From an uncultured Amylibacter sp. (lineage in GTDB: Bacteria > Pseudomonadota > Alphaproteobacteria > Rhodobacterales > Rhodobacteraceae): a stretch of 64,000 nt of DNA. Made by a program: the position numbers and the translations under genes. The notes beneath the pieces were generated by a model. That model searched no databases, was not told the DNA's origin, and saw nothing but the letters and a program-made list of their open reading frames with translations. Positions 37,740 to 48,019 of the stretch are shown piece by piece. Location: NCBI GenBank assembly GCA_943846615.1, contig OX044354.1, positions 2,621,001 through 2,685,000 of the forward strand, in the 5' to 3' direction. Every line of letters begins with the position of its first letter. Within the stretch, counting starts at the first letter, position 1.

Positions 37740-39796
37740 TGGCTGATTTATTATTAGAACTATTTTCCGAAGAAATTCCAGCCGGCATGCAGAAGCGCGC
37801 CAGTGCGGATTTACAAAAGATTGTGACCAATGGGTTGGTTGAGGCGGGTTTGACCTATGCGTCCGCCGGTACGTTCGCCACGCCGCGCCGTTTGTGTTTG
37901 ACCATTGATGGTTTGCTGAGTGAAAGCCCAGCCGTGCGCGAAGAACGCAAAGGTCCCCGTGTTGATGCGCCCGAGCAGGCGTTGAATGGGTTTTTGCGCG
38001 GTGCGGGATTGACCAAGGATCAATTGGAGGTTCGCGACGATAAAAAGGGCCAGACGTATTACGCGGTGATCGAGAAAGCGGGTCGTCCAGCGGCCGAGAT
38101 CGTGGCAGAAGTTGTAACCGACGCGATCCGCAATTTTCCATGGCCCAAATCCATGCGGTGGGGTGCGGGTGGTTTGCGTTGGGTGCGCCCGTTGCATTCG
38201 ATCCTGTGTATTTTAAGTGCCGAGGATGGTGCTGAGGTCGTTGATTTTGAGATTGATGGCATTGAATCCGCGAACCTGACTGCTGGACACCGTTTTATGG
38301 CGCCAGAGTGGTTTTCTGTGAATAATTTTGAACAGTATCAGGTTGAATTAAAGAAGGCGTTTGTTGTGTTGGATGCACAAGAGCGTGCGGATCATATTTG
38401 GGAAGATGCCAAGAATATGGCGTTTGCCCAAGGATTGGAATTGGTTGAGGATGCGGGCCTGTTGGCAGAAGTGGCCGGTTTGGTTGAATGGCCTGTGGTT
38501 TTGATGGGTGACATTGCGGATGATTTCCTGAACCTGCCGCCAGAGGTGTTGATTACATCGATGAAAGAGCATCAGAAGTTTTTCAGTGTGAAGAATCCAA
38601 AGACGGGCCGCATTGAGAAATTTGTGACGGTGGCGAACCGTACCACCAAAGATAATGGCGCGACGATTTTGGCGGGGAACCAGAAGGTTCTGTTTGCGCG
38701 TTTGTCGGATGCGAAATTTTTCTGGGAAAACGATTTGCGGATTGCCAAGGCGGGCATGGGTGAATGGACGGATAAATTGCAGAATGTGACGTTCCATAAC
38801 AAATTGGGCACACAGGCCGAGCGCATTGATCGCATTGCCGCATTGGCGGGCGAGATTGCGCCGTTGGTTGGTGCTGATGTGGCGTTGGCGACCAAAGCGG
38901 CGAAATTGGCGAAGGCTGATTTAAGTTCCGAGATGGTTGGCGAGTTTGCGAAGTTGCAAGGTTTGATGGGACGGTATTATGCGGCGGAGGCTGGTTTGCC
39001 AGCGGAAGTCGGTGCGGCGTCGCAAGAGCATTATTCACCACTTGGGCCAACGGATGTTGTGCCAACCGCGCCTGTTTCCGCAGCGGTGGCTATGGCGGAT
39101 AAAATTGATACGCTGACAGGGTTCTGGGCGATTGATGAAAAGCCGACGGGTTCGAAAGATCCGTTTGCGCTGCGCCGTGCGGCGTTGGGTGTTATTCGTT
39201 TGGTGCTTGAGAATGATGTGCGGGCGAATGCCACGGCATTGTTTGCCAAAGGTTATGATGGGGCGGATGCCGGCGATTTGTTAGGCTTCTTTCATGACCG
39301 TTTGAAAGTTTATTTGAAAGACGCTGGAATCAGCCATGATGTTATCGACGCTTGTTTAGCGATGCCAAATAATGATGATTTTACCTTGTTGGTGAAGCGT
39401 GCCAAAGCGTTGCAAACGTTCCGCAATTCGGATGATGGTGAAAACCTGTTGCAGGGGTTCAAGCGTGCGAACAATATCTTGATCGCAGAAGAGAAGAAGG
39501 ATGGGGTTTCGTATGAGGGAACGCCAGAGGTGAAGTTTGCCGAAGAGGATGCAGAGCGGGAATTGTTTGCCGCGTTGGACGCGAACGAGGGCAAGATTAC
39601 CGATGCGATTGCGAATGAGGATTTTGCATCTGCGATGAGCGCCTTGGCCGCGTTGCGCGGGCCGATTGATGCATTTTTCGAAAATGTGCAGGTGAATGCA
39701 GATGCACAAGTCGTGCGCCGCAATCGTTTGTGCCTGTTGAATCGCATTCGTGCAACGATGGCTGCCGTGTCTGATTTTACCCTGATTGAGGGCTAA
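37739..39796 (+). CDS. glyS: Glycine-tRNA ligase beta subunit
   Basis: Beta subunit of the tetrameric glycyl-tRNA synthetase, providing tRNA binding. The 685 residues are normal. LLLELFSEEIPAGMQKRA at the N-terminus, TPRRLCLTIDGL, then MRWGAGGLRWVRPLHSI, TSMKEHQKFF, and the HD-like and anticodon-binding C-terminus (DALLSFHDRLK-like LLGFFHDRLKVYLKD, NRLCLLNRI) are visible. ATG 37739 overlaps the preceding stop in TAATG; an in-frame ATG at 37718 would overlap coding sequence and is rejected. Confidence 0.97.
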   Translation: MADLLLELFSEEIPAGMQKRASADLQKIVTNGLVEAGLTYASAGTFATPRRLCLTIDGLLSESPAVREERKGPRVDAPEQALNGFLRGAGLTKDQLEVRDDKKGQTYYAVIEKAGRPAAEIVAEVVTDAIRNFPWPKSMRWGAGGLRWVRPLHSILCILSAEDGAEVVDFEIDGIESANLTAGHRFMAPEWFSVNNFEQYQVELKKAFVVLDAQERADHIWEDAKNMAFAQGLELVEDAGLLAEVAGLVEWPVVLMGDIADDFLNLPPEVLITSMKEHQKFFSVKNPKTGRIEKFVTVANRTTKDNGATILAGNQKVLFARLSDAKFFWENDLRIAKAGMGEWTDKLQNVTFHNKLGTQAERIDRIAALAGEIAPLVGADVALATKAAKLAKADLSSEMVGEFAKLQGLMGRYYAAEAGLPAEVGAASQEHYSPLGPTDVVPTAPVSAAVAMADKIDTLTGFWAIDEKPTGSKDPFALRRAALGVIRLVLENDVRANATALFAKGYDGADAGDLLGFFHDRLKVYLKDAGISHDVIDACLAMPNNDDFTLLVKRAKALQTFRNSDDGENLLQGFKRANNILIAEEKKDGVSYEGTPEVKFAEEDAERELFAALDANEGKITDAIANEDFASAMSALAALRGPIDAFFENVQVNADAQVVRRNRLCLLNRIRATMAAVSDFTLIEG

Positions 39797-40120
39797 TATA
39801 AGAACTTTGAAGAAGGTCTAAATATTCCCTTAATAACGTCCCAAAAGAGCCGCTTATAGAACATATTTCAGTCTTAATCTGTTACTAAATGTGGCCTTGG
39901 GTGACATGAACATTACAGTTCATACAGAATTCCGAAATTCGTTTTCCGTCACTCGAGGCTGTTCCCACCCAAATAGCCTTTGAGTAGTCAGGTGCGATTT
40001 CAATGAAGTCGCACCTGACGCTTATAACTGTTGCTGATTTCCACAGATTTATAACTTTGTTTGCTTTGCGCTGTTCAATCCGCGCAATTGGCCCTAGGTT
40101 TGATGGCAAGGAGATTTATC
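39797..40120. other. 324-bp intergenic region between glyS and the PPDK gene
   Basis: No convincing gene; a 74-codon minus-strand ORF (39885-40109) has no recognisable features. The region has a strong hairpin at 39987-40019, a small ATGAAC/GTTCAT inverted repeat near 39905-39922, and the PPDK ribosome binding site at 40108-40113. No clear -35/-10 pair was found. Confidence 0.5.
39987..40019. repeat. Perfect 11-bp stem-loop before the PPDK gene
   Basis: GTCAGGTGCGA at 39987-39997 and TCGCACCTGAC at 40009-40019 are perfect inverted repeats with an 11-nt loop. No T-run follows on either strand, so it is not a standard intrinsic terminator. It may be an operator, an RNA processing site or part of a leader. 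Confidence 0.65.
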
Positions 40121-42694
40121 GTGGACGGCACCCATTCAACATTCCCAGATTGTGTACAGCTGGTACGCGGCGCGGATGTGCCTGTGGCAGTATATGGTGC
40201 GCGTGCGGCGACGGTTGTGAATTTGATGCAGTCCGATATGCCGATTCCACAGGGCTGGGCGTTTTCATGTGATACGGTCGCCAAGTTTCATCGTTCCGAA
40301 TTCCCAAAAGAGTGGCCCGTAGCAGATGCGTTGCAAAAGGGGCGGTTGTTTTCATTGCGTGCCAGCCCGATAGAACGCGAATGGGGCGGACCGGAAACAT
40401 TGCTGAATTTAGGGATGAATTGGGATACGCATAAAGCATTGTGTGAGCCGTTGGGAAAATCAGCGGCGGATGCGTTGTATTTTCGATTCGTTCAGGATTA
40501 CGCAACCCAAGTGGCGCGACTGGATTCCGAGGATTTTGATGCGCTGATTGATAAGTCCATGAGTGCGAATGGCGTTGATTACGGTCATGCGTTGGAAATG
40601 TCGCTGGCGTTGTTTGAGCAAGAAACCGATGTGGCCTTTCCCCAAGATGGAACGACGCAGTTACGTAAGGCCTTGCGATCAATGGCGACGGCATGGAATG
40701 GTGCCAGCGCGCGAATTTTACGATCTGTACGTGGTGCGCCAGTTGACGCGGGTTTGGGTTTGATAATCCAAGAGATGGTTTTAGGTGTCGGGCAAGGTGA
40801 ATTTGGCTCAGGGGTAGCACAGTTTACATCCCCAGTGACAGGTGAAGAAGATGCATTCGGACGCTATCTGTCGCAATCCCAGGGCCGCGATGCGATGGAT
40901 CAAAGCAGTGCACAGTTTTTGGCGCGTGATCCCCGTGGCCCATCGTTAGAAGAGATTTGTCCAAGTGCGTTTGACGCATTGAAGGGCTTCGTTGCGCAGG
41001 CACGTGATGTGTACCGTGATGAAATGCAACTGGAGTTCACTGTTGATAACGGGGCGGTTTGGATTTTGGATGCAGAACCTGCGGATCGCACGGGTCGCGC
41101 GGCGATTGCGATTGTGGTGCGCATGGTGGAACAGGGTTTGATCAGCCGCCAAGACGCGTTGATGAAGATTGATCCGCGCAATTTGAACGAAATTTTGCAC
41201 CCGCAAATTGATCCACGTGCGAAACGTGTCGAAATAGCAGAGGGTATTGGGGCCAGCCCCGGTGCGGCGACGGGTAAAATTGTGTTTAGCGCCAATTCAG
41301 CCGTTGCGTCCGAAGCACGTGGTGAAGCGGCGATTTTGGTGCGTGTGGAAACGACACCTGATGATATTCGCGGTATGCATTCTGCCAATGGTATTTTGAC
41401 CGAACGTGGTGGCATTAACAGCCATGCAGCCGTAGTCGCGCGCACATTAGGATTACCTTGTGTTGTGGGGGCCAAGGACATTGATATTGATCAAAAGAAC
41501 AGATTGGTTCGCCTGCCGGATGGATCGCAATTAGTCGCAGGTGATGTCGTGACGATTGACGGTGCGACGGGGCAATTGTTGTCCGGTGCGCCCAAGTTGG
41601 TGGAGCCCGAATTGGGCGGAGATTTTCACAAATTCATGAACTGGGCCGATGAAACACGCACGTTGGGTGTGCGTGGCAATGCAGATACGCCCCAAGATGT
41701 TCGTTTGGCGCAGGCCTTTGGTGTGGATGGTATTGGATTGGTGCGCACGGAGCATATGTTTTTTGACCCACATCGTTTGACGGTGATGCGCGAGTTGATT
41801 TTTGCCGATAGCCCTGCGGATCGCCAAGATGCGTTGAACCTGTTGATGCCGATGCAGCGCGGTGATTTCGTTGAAATGTTGTCGTTGATGAAGAACCAAT
41901 CGGTTTGTATTCGCCTGTTGGATCCACCGTTACATGAGTTTTTGCCCAGTTCGCGCGATCAGGTCGTGGCGCTGGCAGAGGCGATGAACCTGCCGATGTC
42001 CAAAGTAAATGCGCGGATCGAAGAATTGGCGGAATTTAACCCGATGTTGGGGACGCGCGGTGTGCGTTTGGGCATCACGGTGCCCGAGATATACGAAATG
42101 CAAGCGCGTGCGATATTCGAGGCGGTTTGCGAGATTAAGAAATCCACGGATATTTTGGTGTTCCCAGAGGTAATGATCCCATTGGTGTCCGCGAACCGCG
42201 AAGTGGAATTGGTGAAGGCGCGCATTGATGCGATTGCATCGGCGGTGCAGTCAGAGCAGGGCGTGGAATTGGATTTCAAGCTGGGCGTGATGGTTGAAAC
42301 CCCGCGTGCGGCGCTGCGGTCTCATGATATTGCGGGCACAGTTGATTTCATGAGTTTCGGCACCAATGATTTGACGCAGATGACATATGGATTGTCGCGC
42401 GATGATGCAGGGCGGTTTATGCGTGAATATGTGCGCAACGAGATTTTCCCAGAAGACCCATTTATGACGCTGGATGTGGATGGTGTGGGTGAATTGTTGA
42501 AAATTGCCACCGAGCGAGGGCGTTCAGTAAAGCCAGGATTGCAGCTGGGATTATGCGGCGAACATGGCGGTGATCCCGATTCGGTTAAGTTCTGTCATGA
42601 CGCAGGATTTGATTATGTTTCCTGTTCACCGTTCCGCACACCGATTGCACGGCTGGCGGCAGCGCAGGCGGAGTTGGAAAAATCGTCGCAGTGA
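40121..42694 (+). CDS. ppdK: Pyruvate phosphate dikinase-like protein
   Basis: PPDK interconverts pyruvate, ATP and phosphate with PEP, AMP and PPi. The 857 residues cover three domains. The N-terminal ATP-grasp part is divergent: VYGARAATVVNLMQSDMPIPQGW stands where PPDK has GGKGANLAEM, and REWGGPETLLNLGMN replaces the usual GMMDTVLNLG. The central swivelling domain keeps the phospho-His in ERGGINSHAAVVART. The C-terminal PEP/pyruvate barrel keeps TEHMFF, LGTRGVRLG and the catalytic Cys in LGLCGEHGGDP. GTG 40121 follows AAGGAG by 7 nt and is preferred over ATG codons upstream. Confidence 0.85.
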   Translation: MDGTHSTFPDCVQLVRGADVPVAVYGARAATVVNLMQSDMPIPQGWAFSCDTVAKFHRSEFPKEWPVADALQKGRLFSLRASPIEREWGGPETLLNLGMNWDTHKALCEPLGKSAADALYFRFVQDYATQVARLDSEDFDALIDKSMSANGVDYGHALEMSLALFEQETDVAFPQDGTTQLRKALRSMATAWNGASARILRSVRGAPVDAGLGLIIQEMVLGVGQGEFGSGVAQFTSPVTGEEDAFGRYLSQSQGRDAMDQSSAQFLARDPRGPSLEEICPSAFDALKGFVAQARDVYRDEMQLEFTVDNGAVWILDAEPADRTGRAAIAIVVRMVEQGLISRQDALMKIDPRNLNEILHPQIDPRAKRVEIAEGIGASPGAATGKIVFSANSAVASEARGEAAILVRVETTPDDIRGMHSANGILTERGGINSHAAVVARTLGLPCVVGAKDIDIDQKNRLVRLPDGSQLVAGDVVTIDGATGQLLSGAPKLVEPELGGDFHKFMNWADETRTLGVRGNADTPQDVRLAQAFGVDGIGLVRTEHMFFDPHRLTVMRELIFADSPADRQDALNLLMPMQRGDFVEMLSLMKNQSVCIRLLDPPLHEFLPSSRDQVVALAEAMNLPMSKVNARIEELAEFNPMLGTRGVRLGITVPEIYEMQARAIFEAVCEIKKSTDILVFPEVMIPLVSANREVELVKARIDAIASAVQSEQGVELDFKLGVMVETPRAALRSHDIAGTVDFMSFGTNDLTQMTYGLSRDDAGRFMREYVRNEIFPEDPFMTLDVDGVGELLKIATERGRSVKPGLQLGLCGEHGGDPDSVKFCHDAGFDYVSCSPFRTPIARLAAAQAELEKSSQ

Positions 42695-42860
42695 CTGACG
42701 CCATTTTTCCTTAAATTTAACTAAACTTAAGTATTTTTAACTCAGATTGCCTGTTGCGTTGTAAATTTGCTATGGAATTGGACTGGACGTGTGCGAGTTC
42801 GTTTCATAAAAGCCGTGGCAATTGTTACGAATTCACCCATTTGATATGATTGAACAGGCG

Positions 42861-43580
42861 ATGAACATGAACAAGCATCTTATAGCAGCAATGATCACAA
42901 TCGGTATTTTTGCAGGATCACCGATCTTGGCGAATAATTCGAATGTTCAAGACAGCACAATTCAAAACGAAGACGGTGTAACGGGCTCTAAGCGGCGCAC
43001 AGGCCGTTGGATTACGTTTAGTACGCTGTTCAAGCCAAAGAAAACCACGATTGAGGTATCTTCGGACGCGCCAGTTGATGCGGTTGCCGTGAAACGCGCG
43101 CGATTGTTCCCAATGCGTAAGAAAACCCAGCCAGAGGTATTCACTGCGATCCCGTCAAAAGACACATTGCGTGCATTACCGACTGCAGCAGGCAATGCCG
43201 AATGGCAGTGTTTGACCGAGGCGCTGTATTTCGAAGCCCGTGGTGAGAAAATTCCAGGTATTTTTGCCGTTGCAGAAGTGATTTTAAATCGCCGCGACAG
43301 CGCGAAGTTCCCAAGTTCCGTTTGTGCCGTGATTTCACAGGGTGCGCATCGTAAGAATGCGTGTCAGTTTTCATACAAATGTGATGGCCACAAAGAAGTG
43401 TACCGCGAGCAGAAAGCCAAGGAGCTGGTTGCCAAGATCGCACAGATTGTTTTGGAAGATCGCGCACCGCGTTTGACAAAAGGTGCTACGTTTTACCACG
43501 CGAATTCAGTGAACCCACGTTGGGCGCGCGCGTTCCGTAAAACTGCAACAATTGGTAAGCATTATTTCTACGCGGGTTAA
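42861..43580 (+). CDS. Cell wall hydrolase (SleB/Hydrolase_2 domain)
   Basis: A 239-residue secreted protein. A signal peptide (about 1-24, ILANN) is followed by a basic, disordered linker and a C-terminal SleB-type domain from about residue 120. The domain has CLTEALYFEARGE with the catalytic Glu, VILNRRDSAKFPSSVCAVISQGAHRKNACQFSYKCDG, and ATFYHANSVNPRWAR. Relatives cleave peptidoglycan. ATG 42861 starts the signal peptide; upstream in-frame ATGs are in the leader. CGCGGG/CCCGCG around the stop codon forms a small hairpin without a T-run. Confidence 0.85.
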   Translation: MNMNKHLIAAMITIGIFAGSPILANNSNVQDSTIQNEDGVTGSKRRTGRWITFSTLFKPKKTTIEVSSDAPVDAVAVKRARLFPMRKKTQPEVFTAIPSKDTLRALPTAAGNAEWQCLTEALYFEARGEKIPGIFAVAEVILNRRDSAKFPSSVCAVISQGAHRKNACQFSYKCDGHKEVYREQKAKELVAKIAQIVLEDRAPRLTKGATFYHANSVNPRWARAFRKTATIGKHYFYAG

Positions 43581-43665
43581 TCCCCGCGCTGTCGCACAGA
43601 GTTTCTTGTAATTAAGGGCCGAGGGCGATAAGCCGACACCTGTAATTGCAATGAAAGCTGTCGCT

Positions 43666-44571
43666 ATGACCAGTGAAACCAACACCGCATTTGATCGTTT
43701 GGAAGCCCGCGCATCTGCCAGCGACAGCGGTGATCCGTTGGATCGGATTTCTGTGCGCGATTATACGACGGATGTGGAAATTGGTGCGTTTCAGGTGGAA
43801 CGCGGTGTGACCCAGCGCATCAAATTCAATGTTGTTTTGGAAGTGATGCCAACGGATGCTGCCGCCACGGATGATGTGGATCAAATTCTGTCGTATGACA
43901 CAATCACCGAAGCGATTGATTATCAGCTGCATGTGGAACGTTTGAATCTGTTGGAAACACTGGCGGAACGGATTGCCGCGCAGATTTTGACTCATTCCCA
44001 AGCGTTGCGTGTATTTGTGCGTATTGAAAAGCTGGATCGTATTCCCGGTAGTTTGGGTGTTGAGATTGTTCGTACACGTGATGCTGCCAAGAACGGAGTT
44101 GATGGTGCCGAGGTACAGCCATTGGTGGTGTTTTTGCCCAACAAAGTGATGCAGAGCAAGGATTTGAAGGCGTGGTTGGATGCAATTGCTGCCAATGATG
44201 CGCCTGCGGTGATCTGTACGGAGCCATCAGGGCTGCGTTTGCCCAGTGCAGATAACACGCCGGCCAATCGACGTATTGAATTATTAGCGATTGAACAAAA
44301 CGCGTGGGTTTTGGCAGGAATGGATCCGCGTTGTGTTGTTGTGGACAGCCGTACAGAATTGGATTGGGCGATGAAGAATGGACAGCTGTCCGTTTGGGCG
44401 CCGTCGAAAATGGTGCTGGATGCGGTGGATAAGCCTGCCTTTGGGGCCAAGCCGTTGGATTTGGCTGCGTGGTTTGCTTCGGAGTTTTCCGCCGATCATG
44501 TTTCCATTTTGGGATCAGGCCCATATCGCGATAAAATGCAGGTTGTTGCGGAACCAAGTATGCTTGGCTAA
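43666..44571 (+). CDS. folB: Dihydroneopterin aldolase FolB with long C-terminal extension
   Basis: FolB cleaves dihydroneopterin to hydroxymethyldihydropterin in folate synthesis. Of 301 residues, about 20-135 are the FolB fold (ISVRDYTTDVEIGAFQVERG, YDTITEAIDYQL, LLETLAERIAAQIL, VRIEKLDRIPGSLGVEI). The rest, about 145-301, is an extra domain with VVVDSRTELDWAMKNGQLSVWAPSK-type sequence of unknown function; a distant likeness to amino-acid-kinase folds is possible but weak. Family FolB proteins are about 120 residues. Start ATG 43666 or 43651. folP follows after 24 bp. Confidence 0.85.
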   Translation: MTSETNTAFDRLEARASASDSGDPLDRISVRDYTTDVEIGAFQVERGVTQRIKFNVVLEVMPTDAAATDDVDQILSYDTITEAIDYQLHVERLNLLETLAERIAAQILTHSQALRVFVRIEKLDRIPGSLGVEIVRTRDAAKNGVDGAEVQPLVVFLPNKVMQSKDLKAWLDAIAANDAPAVICTEPSGLRLPSADNTPANRRIELLAIEQNAWVLAGMDPRCVVVDSRTELDWAMKNGQLSVWAPSKMVLDAVDKPAFGAKPLDLAAWFASEFSADHVSILGSGPYRDKMQVVAEPSMLG

Positions 44572-44595
44572 CATCCAAAGTGAAGAGGTGGGCAT

Positions 44596-45582
44596 ATGGA
44601 TTATTTCAGACCAATTACCAGTTATGGGCATCGCTCACAGGGTGCACGTGCGATTGCGGGTGGGAATGCGTGGTTTACCCATGCAGAGGTTTTGTCGCGC
44701 AGCAATGCCACCAAAGTAATTCCCGCCGATGAAATCCCCAAAGACGTTTTGAATAACATTTGCCAGCCACGCGCGCCATTCGCTGGATTGGATATGGGGC
44801 GCGTTCATGTGATGGGCGTGTTGAATACCACGCCAGACAGTTTTTCGGATGGAGGTTTACACGAGGGAGTCGATGATGCGGTAACGCGTGGGCATCAGAT
44901 GTTGGACCAAGGGGCCAGCATTGTGGATGTGGGCGGCGAGAGTACACGCCCAGGTGCAGATTTTGTGGATCGGGTGGCGGAAATAAACCGCGTGACGCCT
45001 GTGATTGCTGCGATGAATGGTACGGCGTTGTTATCCATTGATACGCGTAAAGCGGATGTGGCACGCGCTGCGATTGGGGCGGGGGCACAGATTTTCAATG
45101 ATGTGACTGCGTTATCGTTTGATCCGCGCAGCCTGTCTGTTTTGAAGGATACAGATGCGTCCGTGTGTTTGATGCATGCCAGCGGTGATCCCAAAACCAT
45201 GCAGGACAACCCAACATATGACGACGTATTGTTGGATGTTTATGATTATTTGTCGACCCGTATCGCATTGTGTGAACAAGCTGGAATCGCAAAATCGCGC
45301 ATTTGTATTGATCCAGGCATTGGGTTTGGCAAAACCACTGAACACAATTTGTTACTGATGCGAGGATTGTCGTTATTTCATGGCCTCGGATGCCCCATAT
45401 TATTAGGGGTTTCGCGCAAACGCTTCATCGGTGAAATCGGTGAAGCGCAGGAACCTGCCGATCGCGTGGGCGGTAGCATTGCAGTGGGGTTAGAAGGTTT
45501 GCGACAAGGGGTGCAATTGTTGCGCGTGCATGACGTGAAGGAAACGGTTCAGGCCGTAAGATTATTTGAAGCATTGGGGTAA
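44596..45582 (+). CDS. folP: Dihydropteroate synthase
   Basis: Joins hydroxymethyldihydropterin diphosphate and p-aminobenzoate to form dihydropteroate; the target of sulfonamides. The 328 residues have an about 70-residue N-terminal lead (DYFRPITSYGHRSQGAR) before the TIM barrel. The barrel holds MGVLNTTPDSFSDGG (pterin loop), DVGGESTRPGA, ISIDTRKADVARAA-type strand, NDVTAL and the C-terminal GVSRKRFIGEI. glmM follows after 6 bp, the usual folP-glmM order. Confidence 0.96.
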   Translation: MDYFRPITSYGHRSQGARAIAGGNAWFTHAEVLSRSNATKVIPADEIPKDVLNNICQPRAPFAGLDMGRVHVMGVLNTTPDSFSDGGLHEGVDDAVTRGHQMLDQGASIVDVGGESTRPGADFVDRVAEINRVTPVIAAMNGTALLSIDTRKADVARAAIGAGAQIFNDVTALSFDPRSLSVLKDTDASVCLMHASGDPKTMQDNPTYDDVLLDVYDYLSTRIALCEQAGIAKSRICIDPGIGFGKTTEHNLLLMRGLSLFHGLGCPILLGVSRKRFIGEIGEAQEPADRVGGSIAVGLEGLRQGVQLLRVHDVKETVQAVRLFEALG

Positions 45583-45588
45583 ATTAAT

Positions 45589-46929
45589 ATGAAGCGTAAG
45601 TATTTTGGCACGGATGGAGTTCGTGGATTAGCAAATACATTTCCGATGACACCGGATCTGGCATTGAAACTGGGTGCCGCGGCAGGGCGGTATTTTCGCC
45701 AAGATAAAAAGCAACATCGTGTGGTGATAGGTAAGGATACACGGCGTTCAAGTTATATGTTTGAAAATGCGTTGACGGCTGGGTTTACGTCCACTGGTAT
45801 GGATGTGTATTTGCTGGGGCCTGTTCCGACGCCTGCAGTTGGGGTTTTGACGCGTTCAATGCGCGCGGATGTTGGCGTTATGATTTCCGCGTCGCACAAT
45901 CCATATCTGGACAATGGAATTAAGTTTTTCGGCCCTGATGGCTTTAAGTTGTCTGATGAGGCCGAGATTCAAATCGAGAGTTTCTTGGATGGTGAAATAG
46001 CTTATGCCAAGGCCGAAAATATCGGCATGGCGAAACGGATTGATGACGCGCTGGGGCGCTATATGGAATTTGCGAAGTCTGCATTTCCACGCCAAAAATT
46101 ACTGGATGGTATGAAGGTTGTTGTCGATTGTGCCAATGGTGCCGCCTACAAAGCCGCGCCGATTGTATTGTGGGAGTTGGGTGCAGAAGTAATCACATTG
46201 GGCGCGAGCCCAGACGGATACAACATCAACGAGGGTTGTGGATCGACACAGCCCGCGATGGCCGCGAATGCAGTTTTGGAACATGGTGCCGATGTTGGTA
46301 TTTGTTTAGATGGTGACGCGGATCGTGTGATTTTGATTGATGAAAAGGGTCGCGTGGCGGACGGTGATCAATTGATGGGATTGGTTGCGACACAATGGGC
46401 CGCTAAGGGGACATTGGCGAAGAATACCTTGGTAGCGACGGTGATGTCCAATATGGGGTTGGAACGTCATTTGAATGGATTGGGTATTGATTTACTGCGC
46501 ACGGGTGTTGGTGATCGATATGTTGTTGAAGCAATGCGCAATGGTGGTTTTAATTTGGGCGGCGAGCAATCGGGCCATATTGTGATGACGGATTATGCCA
46601 CCACGGGTGATGGTTTGATGGCTGGGTTGCAGTTTTTGAATGCTGTTGTTGAAAGCGGTCTGCCCGCCAGCCAGTTGATCGAAGTGTTTGAGCCGATGCC
46701 GCAGTTGTTGGAAAATGTGCGTTATGATCCAAGCACCGCGCCGTTGGAAGCGGCGTCTGTGCAGGATGCGATCCGCGCTGGCGAGGCGACGTTTGGTGAT
46801 AAGGGGCGTTTGTTGATCCGTAAATCAGGCACAGAGCCATTGGTGCGTGTAATGGGGGAATGCGAAGACCCTGAATTGTTGCGCACTGTCGTGATGGGGA
46901 TTGCCCAAGAGGTCGTTTCAGCGGGTTAA
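45589..46929 (+). CDS. glmM: Phosphoglucosamine mutase
   Basis: Converts glucosamine 6-phosphate to glucosamine 1-phosphate for peptidoglycan and LPS precursors. The 446 residues begin [13 protein letters not shown]. The phospho-Ser is Ser102 in [17 protein letters not shown]. The metal-binding loop is [10 protein letters not shown], the sugar-binding loop GGEQSGH, and the phosphate-binding loop [12 protein letters not shown]. The stop codon overlaps that of the convergent transporter gene in TTAA. Confidence 0.97.
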   Translation: MKRKYFGTDGVRGLANTFPMTPDLALKLGAAAGRYFRQDKKQHRVVIGKDTRRSSYMFENALTAGFTSTGMDVYLLGPVPTPAVGVLTRSMRADVGVMISASHNPYLDNGIKFFGPDGFKLSDEAEIQIESFLDGEIAYAKAENIGMAKRIDDALGRYMEFAKSAFPRQKLLDGMKVVVDCANGAAYKAAPIVLWELGAEVITLGASPDGYNINEGCGSTQPAMAANAVLEHGADVGICLDGDADRVILIDEKGRVADGDQLMGLVATQWAAKGTLAKNTLVATVMSNMGLERHLNGLGIDLLRTGVGDRYVVEAMRNGGFNLGGEQSGHIVMTDYATTGDGLMAGLQFLNAVVESGLPASQLIEVFEPMPQLLENVRYDPSTAPLEAASVQDAIRAGEATFGDKGRLLIRKSGTEPLVRVMGECEDPELLRTVVMGIAQEVVSAG

Positions 46930-47831
46930 ACGCGTCTTGATTTGGATTGGCTGATGGCCAATCCGATCAGTATGAGCGCAAACGCGAGAACGAAGCTGGG
47001 TGGGATATTTTCGTCCAGAAAAACGACGCCAAAAATGACGGCCCATAGAGGCACTTGGTAATTGACCAAAACCATGAAGGCGGGGCCCGCCGTGTTTATG
47101 ATCCCCACCAGAAGAATTGTTGCCAATGCGGTTGGGAATAATCCCAGATAAATTGTTCCCAATAGTGCCGTAGTGCTTGGGTATTGGGGCATTCCTTCAA
47201 CCAAAATCACAACGGGCAGAAGTGCGAGAGTGCCAATGATTAACCCACCCGCGGAATAGGCCATTGTGGAGACTGGCGGGCAAAGGCGTGTGTTGATTGT
47301 GCCAAGGCCATAACACAGTGCTGCAGCGATACAGGCAATTCGTGCAATGGGTTCCAGTGAGGCACCCGTGCCAACGAACAGCTGTGTCGGGCCGATCAAC
47401 ACTATCATACCGATAAACCCAACAACAAAGCCTGTGATTTTACGGGGGGTCATTTCGTTGGACTTCAAAATGAAGTGCGATAAGGGTAAAACCAGCAATG
47501 GAACGAAAGCCATGGTGACGCCAGCGAAGCTGGAATTTACATAGAGTTGCCCCCAGTTTAGCAGTGAAAACGGGATCGCATTTGTGATCAGACCCATAAT
47601 CACAATATGCAACCAGATGCGTTTGTCTGTATGAGTTGTGAAACCTGGGAATTTACGCCCCGTAGCCAGTGTTACCGCCAGTAGTACGATGGATGCCAAC
47701 GATAAACGCAAAAAGGCGACGGTCATTGGACCAAAACTCTCCAATGCTAATTTGGCACCCATGAATGATCCGCCCCAGATAGCGCCAAGGAAGATGAGGG
47801 CGAGCCAATTGCCTAGGGTCGGTTTTGTCAT
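46926..47831 (-). CDS. EamA/DMT family transporter
   Basis: A 301-residue membrane protein with about ten helices in two EamA repeats: [30 protein letters not shown] in the first and [27 protein letters not shown] in the second. It ends with [20 protein letters not shown] and a basic tail (SKSRRV), typical of RhaT/YdcZ-like exporters. The substrate is unknown. It faces glmM and ends with overlapping stop codons. Confidence 0.88.
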   Translation of the reverse strand: MTKPTLGNWLALIFLGAIWGGSFMGAKLALESFGPMTVAFLRLSLASIVLLAVTLATGRKFPGFTTHTDKRIWLHIVIMGLITNAIPFSLLNWGQLYVNSSFAGVTMAFVPLLVLPLSHFILKSNEMTPRKITGFVVGFIGMIVLIGPTQLFVGTGASLEPIARIACIAAALCYGLGTINTRLCPPVSTMAYSAGGLIIGTLALLPVVILVEGMPQYPSTTALLGTIYLGLFPTALATILLVGIINTAGPAFMVLVNYQVPLWAVIFGVVFLDENIPPSFVLAFALILIGLAISQSKSRRV

Positions 47832-48019
47832 TTTGGGGCTTTCACTTTGGGCAAGTCTGCGCGGTTTTAGTGTGAAAAGAAAGCAGAAAATGAGTGATAT
47901 GACGTATCAGAATTTGTGATGATGCGCATGTTTTAGCCCATGAAATTGGGTTTTCTGGATTGGCTTGTGCATGCGATTACCCCGCTTATGATGGCGGATA
48001 AAAGACTTGAGGCAGAACT

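Noticed and set aside
39885..40109. 74-codon minus-strand ORF
   Set aside because: No family resemblance, it spans the perfect hairpin, and no ribosome binding site was seen; treated as chance.
43571..43588. Terminator after the SleB-type gene
   Set aside because: A 6-bp stem around the stop codon has no T-run.
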